A stretch of DNA of 7,276 nucleotides from Bacillota bacterium (GCA_003242195.1 QGUQ01000089.1:1-7276); one strand, 5' to 3'; positions 1 through 6,147 are shown, counted from the first letter of the stretch. The notes: a model not told the origin generated them from the letters alone. Program-made: numbers and translations.

Positions 1-223
1 CCCCTACCTCGATCAATTGTAACTATACCGTAGCAAATGAAAACGTGCTTGGCCATGGCGATTTTCAGCCCCCCAGGAGGAGTTAGACAACGAACAGCGT
101 AGAATAGTAGCACAAAAGTTTAGGCTATGTTACATTTGCTGCAGCATGGGCCGCCCGACGGCATATCCAGGTCTATCCATATTCCCTGAGTCTGGGCGGC
201 CCCCAAGAGGGGGATGCGCCCGT
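1..223 (+). promoter_or_regulatory. Upstream leader of the PTS operon
   Basis: No gene is supported here. The first ~145 bases are richer in A/T than the rest of the window, as expected for a promoter region. I could not find a convincing -35/-10 pair with normal spacing. Visible elements are: a half-match to a catabolite-responsive element at 38-51 (left half TGAAAACG good, right half poor); an AGGAGG at 75-80 not followed by a start codon; a perfect 10-bp palindrome TGCTGCAGCA at 137-146 that could be an operator; and a GC-rich hairpin at 148-202 listed separately. Transcription of the operon probably starts in or upstream of this stretch, but the start site cannot be placed from sequence. 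Confidence 0.45.
148..202 (+). promoter_or_regulatory. Leader hairpin just before the gutM ribosome binding site
   Basis: GGGCCGCCC at 148-156 pairs perfectly with GGGCGGCCC at 194-202, and can be extended by GAC/GTC past a bulged T. The loop is about 37 bases and holds two TATCCA copies. The right arm ends two bases before the purine-rich Shine-Dalgarno at 205-213. It could affect translation or stability of the mRNA; no U-run follows, so it is not an intrinsic terminator. The structure is seen in the sequence; the role is inference. Confidence 0.4.
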
Positions 224-622
224 GTGCCCGTCGACACCCGAGCAATCGTCTTGGCCCTGGCTGTAGCCTGGGCCGCACAGGCAGTTCTGACGTACCGCCA
301 GATTCTGCACTACAGAGCCACACTGCAGCGCCTCTACACGTCCCGTAGCCGTGGTTTCCTGGGCTCGGGTCGTTGCCGGCAAGGCTGGCGCGGGGGAGCG
401 GTTGTGGTGCTGTTGGCCGATGAAAAGGGAACGGTGGTAGACGCTTGGGTACTGCGCGGTACGTCTGTCTTCGCCCGTTTCCGGCGGGAGGGGGTGTGGA
501 ACGGCCGCCATGTCAGGGAGATTGCCAAGATTGATCCATCGGACCGGTCTGTGTCTCCGCTCCACCGTGCGGCTGCCGAGGCGGCACGACAGGTCATAGC
601 CCGCATGACCAGTGGCAACTGA
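224..622 (+). CDS. gutM: GutM/SrlM-like glucitol operon activator protein
   Basis: Product of 132 residues, close to the ~120 usual for the GutM (SrlM) family, small membrane-anchored proteins encoded with glucitol-type PTS genes and described in enterobacteria as operon activators. Residues ~6-24 form one hydrophobic membrane segment, followed by a YRQILHYRATLQ stretch and then the family core: a basic GSGRCRQGWRGG segment, a VVVLLADEKGTVVDA strand pair and a RGTSVFARF motif. I chose GTG at 224, preceded by AAGAGGGGG at 205-213. An in-frame ATG at 146 would give 158 residues, but the extra 26 are Pro/Gly/Arg-rich, resemble no family N-terminus, and lie over the leader hairpin. It is the first gene of the operon, 80 bases before srlA. 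Whether it regulates transcription or assists the transporter here is unknown. Confidence 0.85.
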   Translation: MPVDTRAIVLALAVAWAAQAVLTYRQILHYRATLQRLYTSRSRGFLGSGRCRQGWRGGAVVVLLADEKGTVVDAWVLRGTSVFARFRREGVWNGRHVREIAKIDPSDRSVSPLHRAAAEAARQVIARMTSGN

Positions 623-671
623 GAGGAGAGACTCCCGAAAAGCTCCCTCGGGCCTATGGACGGGGAGGTTA

Positions 672-690
672 CCCCAATCTTCCACTGGGG
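672..690 (+). promoter_or_regulatory. Small hairpin overlapping the srlA ribosome binding site
   Basis: CCCCA at 672-676 can pair with TGGGG at 686-690 around a 9-base loop. The right arm is part of the run GGGGGGAAG (687-695), the only purine-rich Shine-Dalgarno candidate for the srlA ATG at 703. Pairing would partly hide it, so srlA translation might depend on ribosomes arriving from gutM. The stem is only 5 bp, so confidence is low. Confidence 0.25.
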
Positions 691-702
691 GGAAGCGCCA
701 AC

Positions 703-1239
703 ATGGAGGCCCTCGCTCATGGAGCTGAATGGTTCATCGGCCTGTTCCGCAAGGGTGGGGAAGTATTCCTCAGCTTAGCCGGTGGCATCCTGCCCACACT
801 CATTTGCCTACTCGTGGCTGTTAACGCCCTGATCCGCATCATCGGGCAGGAGCGCGTCGAGCGTTTTGCTCAGCGAATAACCAGTAACATAGTACTTCGC
901 TACACACTGCTCCCCATTCTGGCAGTCTTCTTTCTCACGAACCCCATGGCCTACACGTTCGGCAAGTTCTTGCAAGAGCGCCACAAGCCAGCCTTTTACG
1001 ACGCCGCCGTCTCCTTCGTCCACCCCATCACCGGCCTGTTTCCGCATGCCAACTCCGCCGAACTGTTCGTCTGGCTAGGAATCGCCCAAGGAGTAGAGCA
1101 ACTGGGGTTGCCCCTTGGCCCTCTGGCTTTGCGCTACTTCCTTGTGGGTGTGATCGTGATCTTCATCCGAGGTGTCGTCACTGAGTTTATCACCCGCCAA
1201 CTGCTGGCACGCCGCCAGACCGCAGCAGCGAGCTCGTGA
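703..1239 (+). CDS. srlA: PTS glucitol/sorbitol-type transporter subunit IIC
   Basis: Integral membrane subunit forming the first part of the sugar channel of a glucitol-type enzyme II. The 178-residue product matches the enterobacterial SrlA pattern (about 187 residues) along its length: an N-terminal amphipathic HGAEWFIGLFRKGGEVF motif (residues 6-22), a first hydrophobic segment GILPTLICLLVAVNALI, the ERVERFAQ loop, a second segment YTLLPILAVFFLTNPMA, a conserved HPITGLFPHANSAELFVWLGIA stretch, and a last segment LRYFLVGVIVIFIRGVVTEF. ATG at 703 aligns with the family start; the purine run GGGGGGAAG lies 7 bases upstream. It is followed after 35 bases by srlE, its partner. The family assignment is firm; whether the substrate is D-glucitol or another polyol cannot be told. 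Confidence 0.95.
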   Translation: MEALAHGAEWFIGLFRKGGEVFLSLAGGILPTLICLLVAVNALIRIIGQERVERFAQRITSNIVLRYTLLPILAVFFLTNPMAYTFGKFLQERHKPAFYDAAVSFVHPITGLFPHANSAELFVWLGIAQGVEQLGLPLGPLALRYFLVGVIVIFIRGVVTEFITRQLLARRQTAAASS

Positions 1240-1274
1240 CGTCCGACCGCGGGAGGGGAAGGAGGATAGGTCCC

Positions 1275-2297
1275 ATGTCCCGATATCGAACGGTCATCGT
1301 CCGAAAGGGACCCGGCGGGTGGGGTGGGCCCCTGCGCATCACCCCCACGGACGAACGCAACATTATTGCGTGCGTCACCGGCGGTGGCATTCATCCGGTC
1401 GCCCAGCAGATTGCCGAACTGACAGGAGCCGAGGTGGTGGACGCCTTCAACTCCTCAGTGCCTACGGAAAAGATGGCCTGCGTGGTGATCGACTGCGGAG
1501 GTACCGCGCGGTGTGGCGTCTATCCCCGACTGGGCGTACTCACGGTGGACGTCACCCCCACCTTTCCGTCAGGTCCGTTGATGCAGTACATCCGCGAGGA
1601 TAACTTCGTGTCCGGCGTGACGGTCGAATGCGTGCAGGCGGCTGACGAGGCGGATTCTCCCGCCGAGCCCTGGCGGGATTCCCCCGAGCCTGCAACGGCC
1701 GCGGGCACCCACACCCACACGGCAGGGGCGTTCCAAGCAGCTACAGCCGGGCGGCCCGTGTCCAGCTCCGACAATCCGCTTACGCGCATTGGGCGGGCCG
1801 TGGGCGGCGTGGTAGGCATCTTCTATCAAGCCGGCCGGGAGACGATCGAGCAGGTATTGCGTAACATCATACCGTTCATGGCCTTTGTCTCCACCCTCAT
1901 CGGTATCATCCTCGCCTCCGGCCTCGGAAACCTGATCGCGGCCACCATCAAGCCGTTGGCGGGCACCCTTCCTGGACTGCTGCTCATCTCCTTGGTTTGC
2001 AGCCTTCCCTTCCTGTCACCCGTGCTGGGACCGGGAGCCGTGGTGGCCCAGGTGGTCGGAACCCTGGTCGGCGTCGAAATCGGACGGGGGAATATCCCAC
2101 CCCAGCTGGCATTGCCCGCCCTCTTCGCCATCAATCCTCAAGTGGGCTGCGACTTTGTGCCTGTCGGCCTGACGTTGGGCGAAGCGGCACCCGAGACCAT
2201 TGAGGTCGGTGTACCCGCAGTGCTCATCTCCCGTCTGTTCACTGGCCCGGCCGCTGTAATCATCGCTTACTTGGCCAGTTTCGGCCTCTACAACTGA
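1275..2297 (+). CDS. srlE: PTS glucitol/sorbitol-type transporter subunit IIB-IIC
   Basis: Fused phosphocarrier and membrane subunit of 340 residues (enterobacterial SrlE is about 320). The N-terminal IIB domain (~1-120) opens with RKGPGGWGGPL, the family signature, and carries DCGGTARCG at residues 73-81; Cys74 is the likely phosphorylated cysteine, passing phosphate from IIA to the incoming polyol. A Pro/Ala/Thr-rich linker (~123-175, with a THTHT run) joins it to the membrane part (~178-340), which holds GRETIEQVLRNIIPFMAFVS, SLPFLSPVLGPGAVVAQVVG and IPPQLALPALFAINPQVGCDF, all typical. ATG at 1275 is chosen because AAGGAGGA lies 8 bases upstream and the product then starts like the family. 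A GTG at 1236 overlapping the srlA stop would add 13 Arg/Gly-rich residues with no support. It acts with SrlA and SrlB. Confidence 0.95.
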   Translation: MSRYRTVIVRKGPGGWGGPLRITPTDERNIIACVTGGGIHPVAQQIAELTGAEVVDAFNSSVPTEKMACVVIDCGGTARCGVYPRLGVLTVDVTPTFPSGPLMQYIREDNFVSGVTVECVQAADEADSPAEPWRDSPEPATAAGTHTHTAGAFQAATAGRPVSSSDNPLTRIGRAVGGVVGIFYQAGRETIEQVLRNIIPFMAFVSTLIGIILASGLGNLIAATIKPLAGTLPGLLLISLVCSLPFLSPVLGPGAVVAQVVGTLVGVEIGRGNIPPQLALPALFAINPQVGCDFVPVGLTLGEAAPETIEVGVPAVLISRLFTGPAAVIIAYLASFGLYN

Positions 2298-2344
2298 CTG
2301 GTGAAGAGTTCCCGGTAGTTCCCCTGTAGCAGGTGGGAGTAAGG

Positions 2345-2749
2345 ATGACAGTGTTCGAGAGTCGCGTCATCGATCTTGGACCCGAAGCGAGCGAGTTAAT
2401 CCAAGCCGGCTTCATGATTCTGTTCGGCCCATCGGTTCCACCCGAACTGAGGCAGGTTGCCGTGATTCACGAGCTCCAGCAACTAACAGCCCCCATTGAG
2501 CCCGGTCAGTATCTCTGGGTGGGGCAGCAGCGATACACCATCACGGCAGTGGGCTCACTGGCCAACAAGAACCTGCAGGCCTTGGGACACCTTGTGATCA
2601 AGTTCAACGGCCGCACTCAACCTGAGCTGCCCGGAGACGTATGCGTAGAGATGTGCCCGACGCCCACAGTGACACCGGGCACATGGATCCGTATCAAGGC
2701 GAGGGGGCTCGGGGCAGGTGATGCCTCAAAGGGGGCGCTAGCGTGCTGA
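2345..2749 (+). CDS. srlB: PTS glucitol/sorbitol-type transporter subunit IIA
   Basis: Cytoplasmic phosphocarrier of 134 residues (family ~120-125; PTSIIA_gutA) that takes phosphate from HPr and hands it to SrlE. Shared features are the MTVFESRVIDLGPEA start, the VAVIHELQ segment with His42 at the position of the family's phosphorylated histidine, EPGQYLWVGQQRYTITAVGSLANKNLQALGHLVIKFNG, and the ELPGDVCVE strand. From memory, enterobacterial SrlB has a second histidine two residues after the active one; here it is Leu. The C-terminal tail (about the last 12 residues, Gly/Ala-rich) is longer than usual. ATG at 2345 has GGTGGGAG just upstream; a GTG at 2333 would add four residues. It overlaps the next gene by 7 bases, implying coupled translation. 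It is the only IIA in the window, so it may also have to serve GatB. Confidence 0.93.
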   Translation: MTVFESRVIDLGPEASELIQAGFMILFGPSVPPELRQVAVIHELQQLTAPIEPGQYLWVGQQRYTITAVGSLANKNLQALGHLVIKFNGRTQPELPGDVCVEMCPTPTVTPGTWIRIKARGLGAGDASKGALAC

Positions 2750-4053
2750 ACATCAATCGCCATCTTGAGAAGCGCGAGCGAGCCGGCTCCCCCATTCGGG
2801 TTGGCCTGGTAGGGGCGGGTCAGATGGGCCAGGCTTTTGCGGCCCAGATAGGACACATGCGCGGCATGCGCCTAGCGGCCGTCTGTGACCTTGACCCAAC
2901 GAGGGCTGCCGACGCCCTGATAGCCGCCGGATGGTCTCGTGAACAAATTGCGGATCTCGATGCAAAGCCGTCGCCCGACACCGATGCCCCCGTTGTGACC
3001 CGTGACGCGGAACGCCTGACCGAATGGCCACTGGACGTCGTTGTGGAGGCTACCGGTGATCCCGACGCCGGCGCTCGCGTGGCTCTAGCCGCAATTGAAG
3101 CCGGTTTGCACGTAGTAATGCTCAACGCGGAAGCCGACGCCACGGTAGGCCCCTGGCTGGCTGTCCAGGCTACGCGGCGTGGAGTGGTCTATACCGGGTC
3201 TGCAGGGGATGAGCCTGGTGCTGCCAAAGAACTCTACGACTTCTGCGATGCATTGGGTTTTGAGGTCCTCGTAGCAGGCAAGGGGAAGAATAACCCCCTC
3301 GACCACGCTGCCACACCGCAAACCGTGCATGCCGAGGCTCTTCGTCGCGGCATGAACCCGAAGATGCTAGCCGCCTTCGTGGATGGAACCAAGACGATGG
3401 TGGAAATGACATGTCTCGCCAACGCAACTGGATTGGTACCGGATATCCCGGGCATGCACGGTGTAGAGGCCAATCTGGACACGGTACTCAAGAAACTCTG
3501 TCTGGTCGCGGAAGGCGGCGTCCTGGGCCGATATGGGGTGGTAGAGTACGTTCGGGGATTGGCTCCCGGTGTCTTCGTGGTATTCCGGACCGATCACCCT
3601 GTAACCTTGACGACCCTCCGCTACGTGCGGTTAGGTGACGGACCCAATTTCCTACTCTACCGCCCCTATCATCTGACCAGCTTGGAAACACCCCTATCCG
3701 TGGCTCGGGCCGTTATCTATGGGGAGCCCACCATCGCTCCCCTAGGAGCCCCCGTGGCGGAGACGGTCGCAGTAGCCAAGCGAGACCTGCGACCCGGAGA
3801 ACGCCTCGATGGTCTCGGCGGGACAACCGTCTACGGTCTCTGCATTGAAGCTGCGCACGCTCAGCGCGAGCGGATGCTGCCTATAGGCCTGGCCGTGCCG
3901 GGAACGCGAGTGGTACGCCCAGTGGGCAAGGGGGAGGTGTTAACATACAGCGACGTGGAATGGGTAGGTGACGAACCCCTCATCGTCAAGCTACGGCGCC
4001 AACAAGACCAGCATTTCGGTCTCGCCCCTTCACAAGAAGCCATGCATTCGTAA
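2743..4053 (+). CDS. NAD(P)-dependent oxidoreductase with C-terminal SAF domain (COG4091 type)
   Basis: Product of 436 residues, matching in layout the 'predicted homoserine dehydrogenase, SAF domain' group (COG4091), whose members have mostly unknown substrates. After a short REAGSP-type lead-in, IRVGLVGAGQMG (residues 18-29) gives the Rossmann GxGxxG nucleotide loop; CDLDP follows beta-2, and VVVEATGDPDAGA (~98-110) is the usual homoserine-dehydrogenase-like segment. GKGKNNP (~179-185) holds candidate catalytic lysines. The SAF domain spans ~342-405 (AKRDLRPGERLDG ... GKGEVLTYSDVEW). The GTG start overlaps srlB by 7 bases, has a GGGGG-rich sequence upstream, and gives the family N-terminus. 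It stands where sorbitol-6-phosphate dehydrogenase is found in classical gut operons, so it probably oxidises the phosphorylated polyol or a later intermediate; this is inference. It is not a true homoserine dehydrogenase by context. Confidence 0.88.
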   Translation: MLNINRHLEKRERAGSPIRVGLVGAGQMGQAFAAQIGHMRGMRLAAVCDLDPTRAADALIAAGWSREQIADLDAKPSPDTDAPVVTRDAERLTEWPLDVVVEATGDPDAGARVALAAIEAGLHVVMLNAEADATVGPWLAVQATRRGVVYTGSAGDEPGAAKELYDFCDALGFEVLVAGKGKNNPLDHAATPQTVHAEALRRGMNPKMLAAFVDGTKTMVEMTCLANATGLVPDIPGMHGVEANLDTVLKKLCLVAEGGVLGRYGVVEYVRGLAPGVFVVFRTDHPVTLTTLRYVRLGDGPNFLLYRPYHLTSLETPLSVARAVIYGEPTIAPLGAPVAETVAVAKRDLRPGERLDGLGGTTVYGLCIEAAHAQRERMLPIGLAVPGTRVVRPVGKGEVLTYSDVEWVGDEPLIVKLRRQQDQHFGLAPSQEAMHS

Positions 4054-4087
4054 ACGCGGTCATTTCTCGATGTGAGGAGTGGGAAGC

Positions 4088-5338
4088 ATGGCCGTGATTC
4101 AGTACATCCTTGATCTTGGCGCCACCGTAATGCTGCCACTGATCATCCTACTATTAGGAGCGCTGTTCGGACTGGGCTGGGGCCGGGCCTTTCGTGCCGG
4201 ACTCACAATCGGCGTCGGCTTTGTAGGCATTGGACTTGTTATCAATCTGCTCGTGGATAACCTCGGACCGGCGGCCAAGGCAATGGTTGACCGGTTTGGT
4301 GTGCAGTTGGACGTCGTCGACGTAGGTTGGCCTGCCGCAGCGTCTATTGCGTTCGCATCCAAGGTGGGGGCATTCGTCATTCCCATCGGTCTCGCAGTGA
4401 ACATCCTCATGTTGCTTACCCGTACCACACAGACTCTCAACGTCGATCTGTGGAACTACTGGCACTTCGCCTTCACCGGGGCACTCGTTTCAGCCGCCAC
4501 CGGCAATCTCGTGCTGGGCCTGATTGCCGCTGCCATTAACGCGGCGATTGTCCTAAAACTGGGTGACTGGTCTGCTAAGCCCGTGCAGGAGTTCTATGAC
4601 GCGCCGGGCATTTCACTGCCCCACGGTTTTTCCGCCGCCTACGTACCCATTGCCCTGCCCTTGAATGCACTCCTCGATCGGATTCCCGGAGTGCGCACCA
4701 TCAATATTAGTCCTGAGTCGATACAACGGCGGCTGGGCGTGATCGGTGATCCACTCGTACAAGGGCTGGTGTTAGGCGTTGCGTTAGGTCTCTTGGCCGG
4801 CTACGACTCCAAGAAGACCCTGCAGTTGGGCATATCCATGGCAGCTGTCATGGTACTCATGCCCCGAATGGTCCGCCTGCTTATGGAAGGCCTGATGCCC
4901 GTTTCCGAAGCCGCCCGGAGCTTCATGCAAGAGCGCTTTGCCAATCGCCTCGTCTTCATTGGTCTCGACTCGGCCATTGCCGTGGGACACCCCGCGGCCA
5001 TTGCCACTTCCCTCATCCTGGTACCGGTTGCGATTGGCTTGGCTGTGGTCATTCCGGGGAACCATGTCTTACCCTTCGGTGACCTGGCAACCATCCCGTT
5101 CATGGTCGCCATGGTGATTCCCCTGGTCAGGGGTAACGTGTTTCGCTCGGTCATCATCGGAGCCGCGGTCTTGGCCGTCGGGCTACTGATCGCAACCAAT
5201 GTAGCACCGTTGCATACTGAAGTGGCGGCCGCCAGCGGATTCCAGATGCCAGAGGGCGCCACCCTGATCTCAAGCATCTGTGACGGGGCCAACCCCCTTA
5301 CGTGGGTGATACTCAAGTTGATGCAGTTGTTCTCCTAA
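4088..5338 (+). CDS. gatC: PTS galactitol-type transporter subunit IIC
   Basis: Multi-pass membrane permease of 416 residues (enterobacterial GatC ~450). It shows the family's order: LGATVMLPLIILLLGALFGLG, RAGLTIGVGFVGIGLVINLL, the VDVGWPAAASIAFASKVGAF segment, LWNYWHFAFTGALV, GISLPHGFSAAYVPIALPLN, and the signature FIGLDSAIAVGHPAAIATSLILVP followed by PGNHVLPFGDLATIPF; it ends ANPLTWVILKLMQLFS. ATG at 4088 is chosen: GAGGAG at 4074-4079 lies 8 bases upstream; GTG at 4079 would sit inside that site. It follows the oxidoreductase by 34 bases, in the same transcript. It should pair with GatB. No galactitol-type IIA is present. Substrate could be galactitol or another polyol/pentitol; GatC homologues are not specific enough to say. 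Confidence 0.94.
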   Translation: MAVIQYILDLGATVMLPLIILLLGALFGLGWGRAFRAGLTIGVGFVGIGLVINLLVDNLGPAAKAMVDRFGVQLDVVDVGWPAAASIAFASKVGAFVIPIGLAVNILMLLTRTTQTLNVDLWNYWHFAFTGALVSAATGNLVLGLIAAAINAAIVLKLGDWSAKPVQEFYDAPGISLPHGFSAAYVPIALPLNALLDRIPGVRTINISPESIQRRLGVIGDPLVQGLVLGVALGLLAGYDSKKTLQLGISMAAVMVLMPRMVRLLMEGLMPVSEAARSFMQERFANRLVFIGLDSAIAVGHPAAIATSLILVPVAIGLAVVIPGNHVLPFGDLATIPFMVAMVIPLVRGNVFRSVIIGAAVLAVGLLIATNVAPLHTEVAAASGFQMPEGATLISSICDGANPLTWVILKLMQLFS

Positions 5339-5400
5339 TCACCTCGCCACGCCATTCGGCGGAGGTCACCGGGACGGACGTCGGTGCCGAAATCCTAGAT

Positions 5401-5430
5401 GCGGGGTCTCCATTGTGGCGGAGACCCCGC
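5401..5430 (+). promoter_or_regulatory. Perfect 11-bp hairpin between gatC and gatB
   Basis: GCGGGGTCTCC (5401-5411) and GGAGACCCCGC (5420-5430) are perfect complements around an 8-base loop. No U-run follows on either strand (next bases ACAAACTCC), so a normal intrinsic terminator is unlikely. It ends 36 bases before the gatB start, upstream of its Shine-Dalgarno. Two weaker, bulged hairpins precede it at about 5341-5366 and 5364-5389. A role as an mRNA-processing or stability element setting the GatC:GatB ratio is plausible inference. Confidence 0.55.
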
Positions 5431-5466
5431 ACAAACTCCATTTCCATGAGGTGGAGGGGATCGACG

Positions 5467-5751
5467 ATGCGCAAGAAGCGAGTTCTTGTCGTATGCGGAA
5501 CCGGAATCGCCACCTCTACCGTGGTCACGGAGAAGATTGCTGCCGCCCTCCGCGAGCACGGCATCGCCGCCGACCTTATCCAGTGCAAAGTCACAGAGGT
5601 GCCCAGCTACCTGGAGGGCACCGATCTCATCGTAGCCACCACCGTCGTGACCGGTACCCAGGGCGTACCCGTCATCCCTGCGGTGTCTCTCCTAACAGGG
5701 ATCGGGGAACAAGACGTCATCAAGAAGATCATTGAAGCCCTTTCCTCATAA
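5467..5751 (+). CDS. gatB: PTS galactitol-type transporter subunit IIB
   Basis: Cytoplasmic phosphocarrier of 94 residues, the same size as enterobacterial GatB. The N-terminal RVLVVCGTGIATSTVV (residues 5-20) is the IIB phosphate-binding loop, with Cys10 as the phosphorylated residue; LIQCKVTEVPSYLEGTDLIVATT and GVPVIPAVSLLTGIGEQDVIKKIIEAL complete the fold. ATG at 5467 is chosen for the GGTGGAGGGGA Shine-Dalgarno 6 bases upstream and because it gives the family start. The frame stays open back to 5302, but that region overlaps gatC and covers the intergenic hairpins. It receives phosphate from a IIA (SrlB here, or a protein encoded elsewhere) and phosphorylates the sugar carried by GatC. 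It is the last gene of the operon. Confidence 0.93.
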   Translation: MRKKRVLVVCGTGIATSTVVTEKIAAALREHGIAADLIQCKVTEVPSYLEGTDLIVATTVVTGTQGVPVIPAVSLLTGIGEQDVIKKIIEALSS

Positions 5752-5982
5752 CACCGCCGAGCAGATCGTCGTGTGCTCCGTAGGGCGCAACGGGCTCGCT
5801 GTCCCGGATGCGGCGCCAAGCAACGGCTGATTGGACGTGCTCTGCCAACCGCGCAGATCGCGTACCGATATGGCGCAGCGGTACGCCAACCGGGAGCGCA
5901 TGCGCACCGGCCGAGGACCTGAACCCCAGGGGTACATACGCGGTTTACGGGTTCCCATCGAGAGCCGACTGCCGAAAACAAG
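5752..5982. other. Intergenic stretch after gatB, no gene seen
   Basis: I see no plausible coding region; the long open frame crossing it continues antisense through both tRNAs. No U-tailed terminator follows gatB directly. One perfect 8-bp inverted repeat is present, GCGTACCG (5860-5867) with CGGTACGC (5879-5886) and an 11-base loop, without a T-run. The PTS transcript may run on to the terminator at 5983-6011. Confidence 0.6.
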
Positions 5983-6011
5983 AACCCGCGAAGCCTTGCG
6001 CCTCGCGGGTT
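5983..6011 (-). terminator. Intrinsic terminator of the tRNA unit, possibly bidirectional
   Basis: AACCCGCGA (5983-5991) pairs perfectly with TCGCGGGTT (6003-6011), 11-base loop. Read on the minus strand it starts ten bases after the tRNA-Phe 3' end and is followed by TTCTTGTTTT, a good U-tract. Read on the plus strand it is followed by TTTCTTCATT, a weaker tract. It may therefore also stop the PTS transcript coming from the left, insulating the two convergent units. Confidence 0.8.
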
Positions 6012-6020
6012 TCTTCATTG

Positions 6021-6093
6021 TGGCCCAGGGCGGAATCGAACCGCCGACACGGGGATTTTCAGTCCCCTGCTCTACCTACTGAGCTACCGGGCC
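6021..6093 (-). tRNA. tRNA-Phe (anticodon GAA)
   Basis: The minus strand folds as a full cloverleaf of 73 bases: acceptor GGCCCGG/CTGGGCC (one G-T pair), D arm AGCTCAGTAGGTAGAGC, anticodon arm GGGGA-CTGAAAA-TCCCC with GAA at 34-36, and T arm GGCGG-TTCGATT-CCGCC, ending in discriminator A. The next bases are CAA, so CCA is not encoded and must be added after transcription. It lies downstream of tRNA-Val in the same direction. Its 3' end faces the PTS operon. Confidence 0.97.
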
Positions 6094-6147
6094 ATCGAGG
6101 TCGCGCCGCGCGAGCCACCGCGCGAAGCACGACCGCTGACGCTCATT

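Noticed and set aside
1..56. Minus-strand partial reading frame starting at 56 and leaving the window
   Set aside because: Only about 18 codons are visible, with no good Shine-Dalgarno and no recognisable sequence.
51..69. Sigma-54-type promoter (GG...GC)
   Set aside because: The GG and GC elements are one base off the required spacing and the flanking bases do not fit.
146..223. N-terminal extension of gutM from ATG 146
   Set aside because: The added residues are Pro/Gly/Arg-rich and unlike the family, the region forms a GC hairpin, and GTG 224 has its own Shine-Dalgarno.
173..720. Minus-strand open frames opposite gutM
   Set aside because: Low-complexity translations in other frames of a recognisable gene.
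5302..5466. Extension of gatB back to a GTG inside gatC
   Set aside because: GatB proteins start near the VCGTG loop; ATG 5467 has a strong Shine-Dalgarno and the extension covers intergenic hairpins.
5866..5937. tRNA-like remnant (TGGCGCAGCGGTA resembles a D arm)
   Set aside because: No acceptor, anticodon or T arm can be paired around it.
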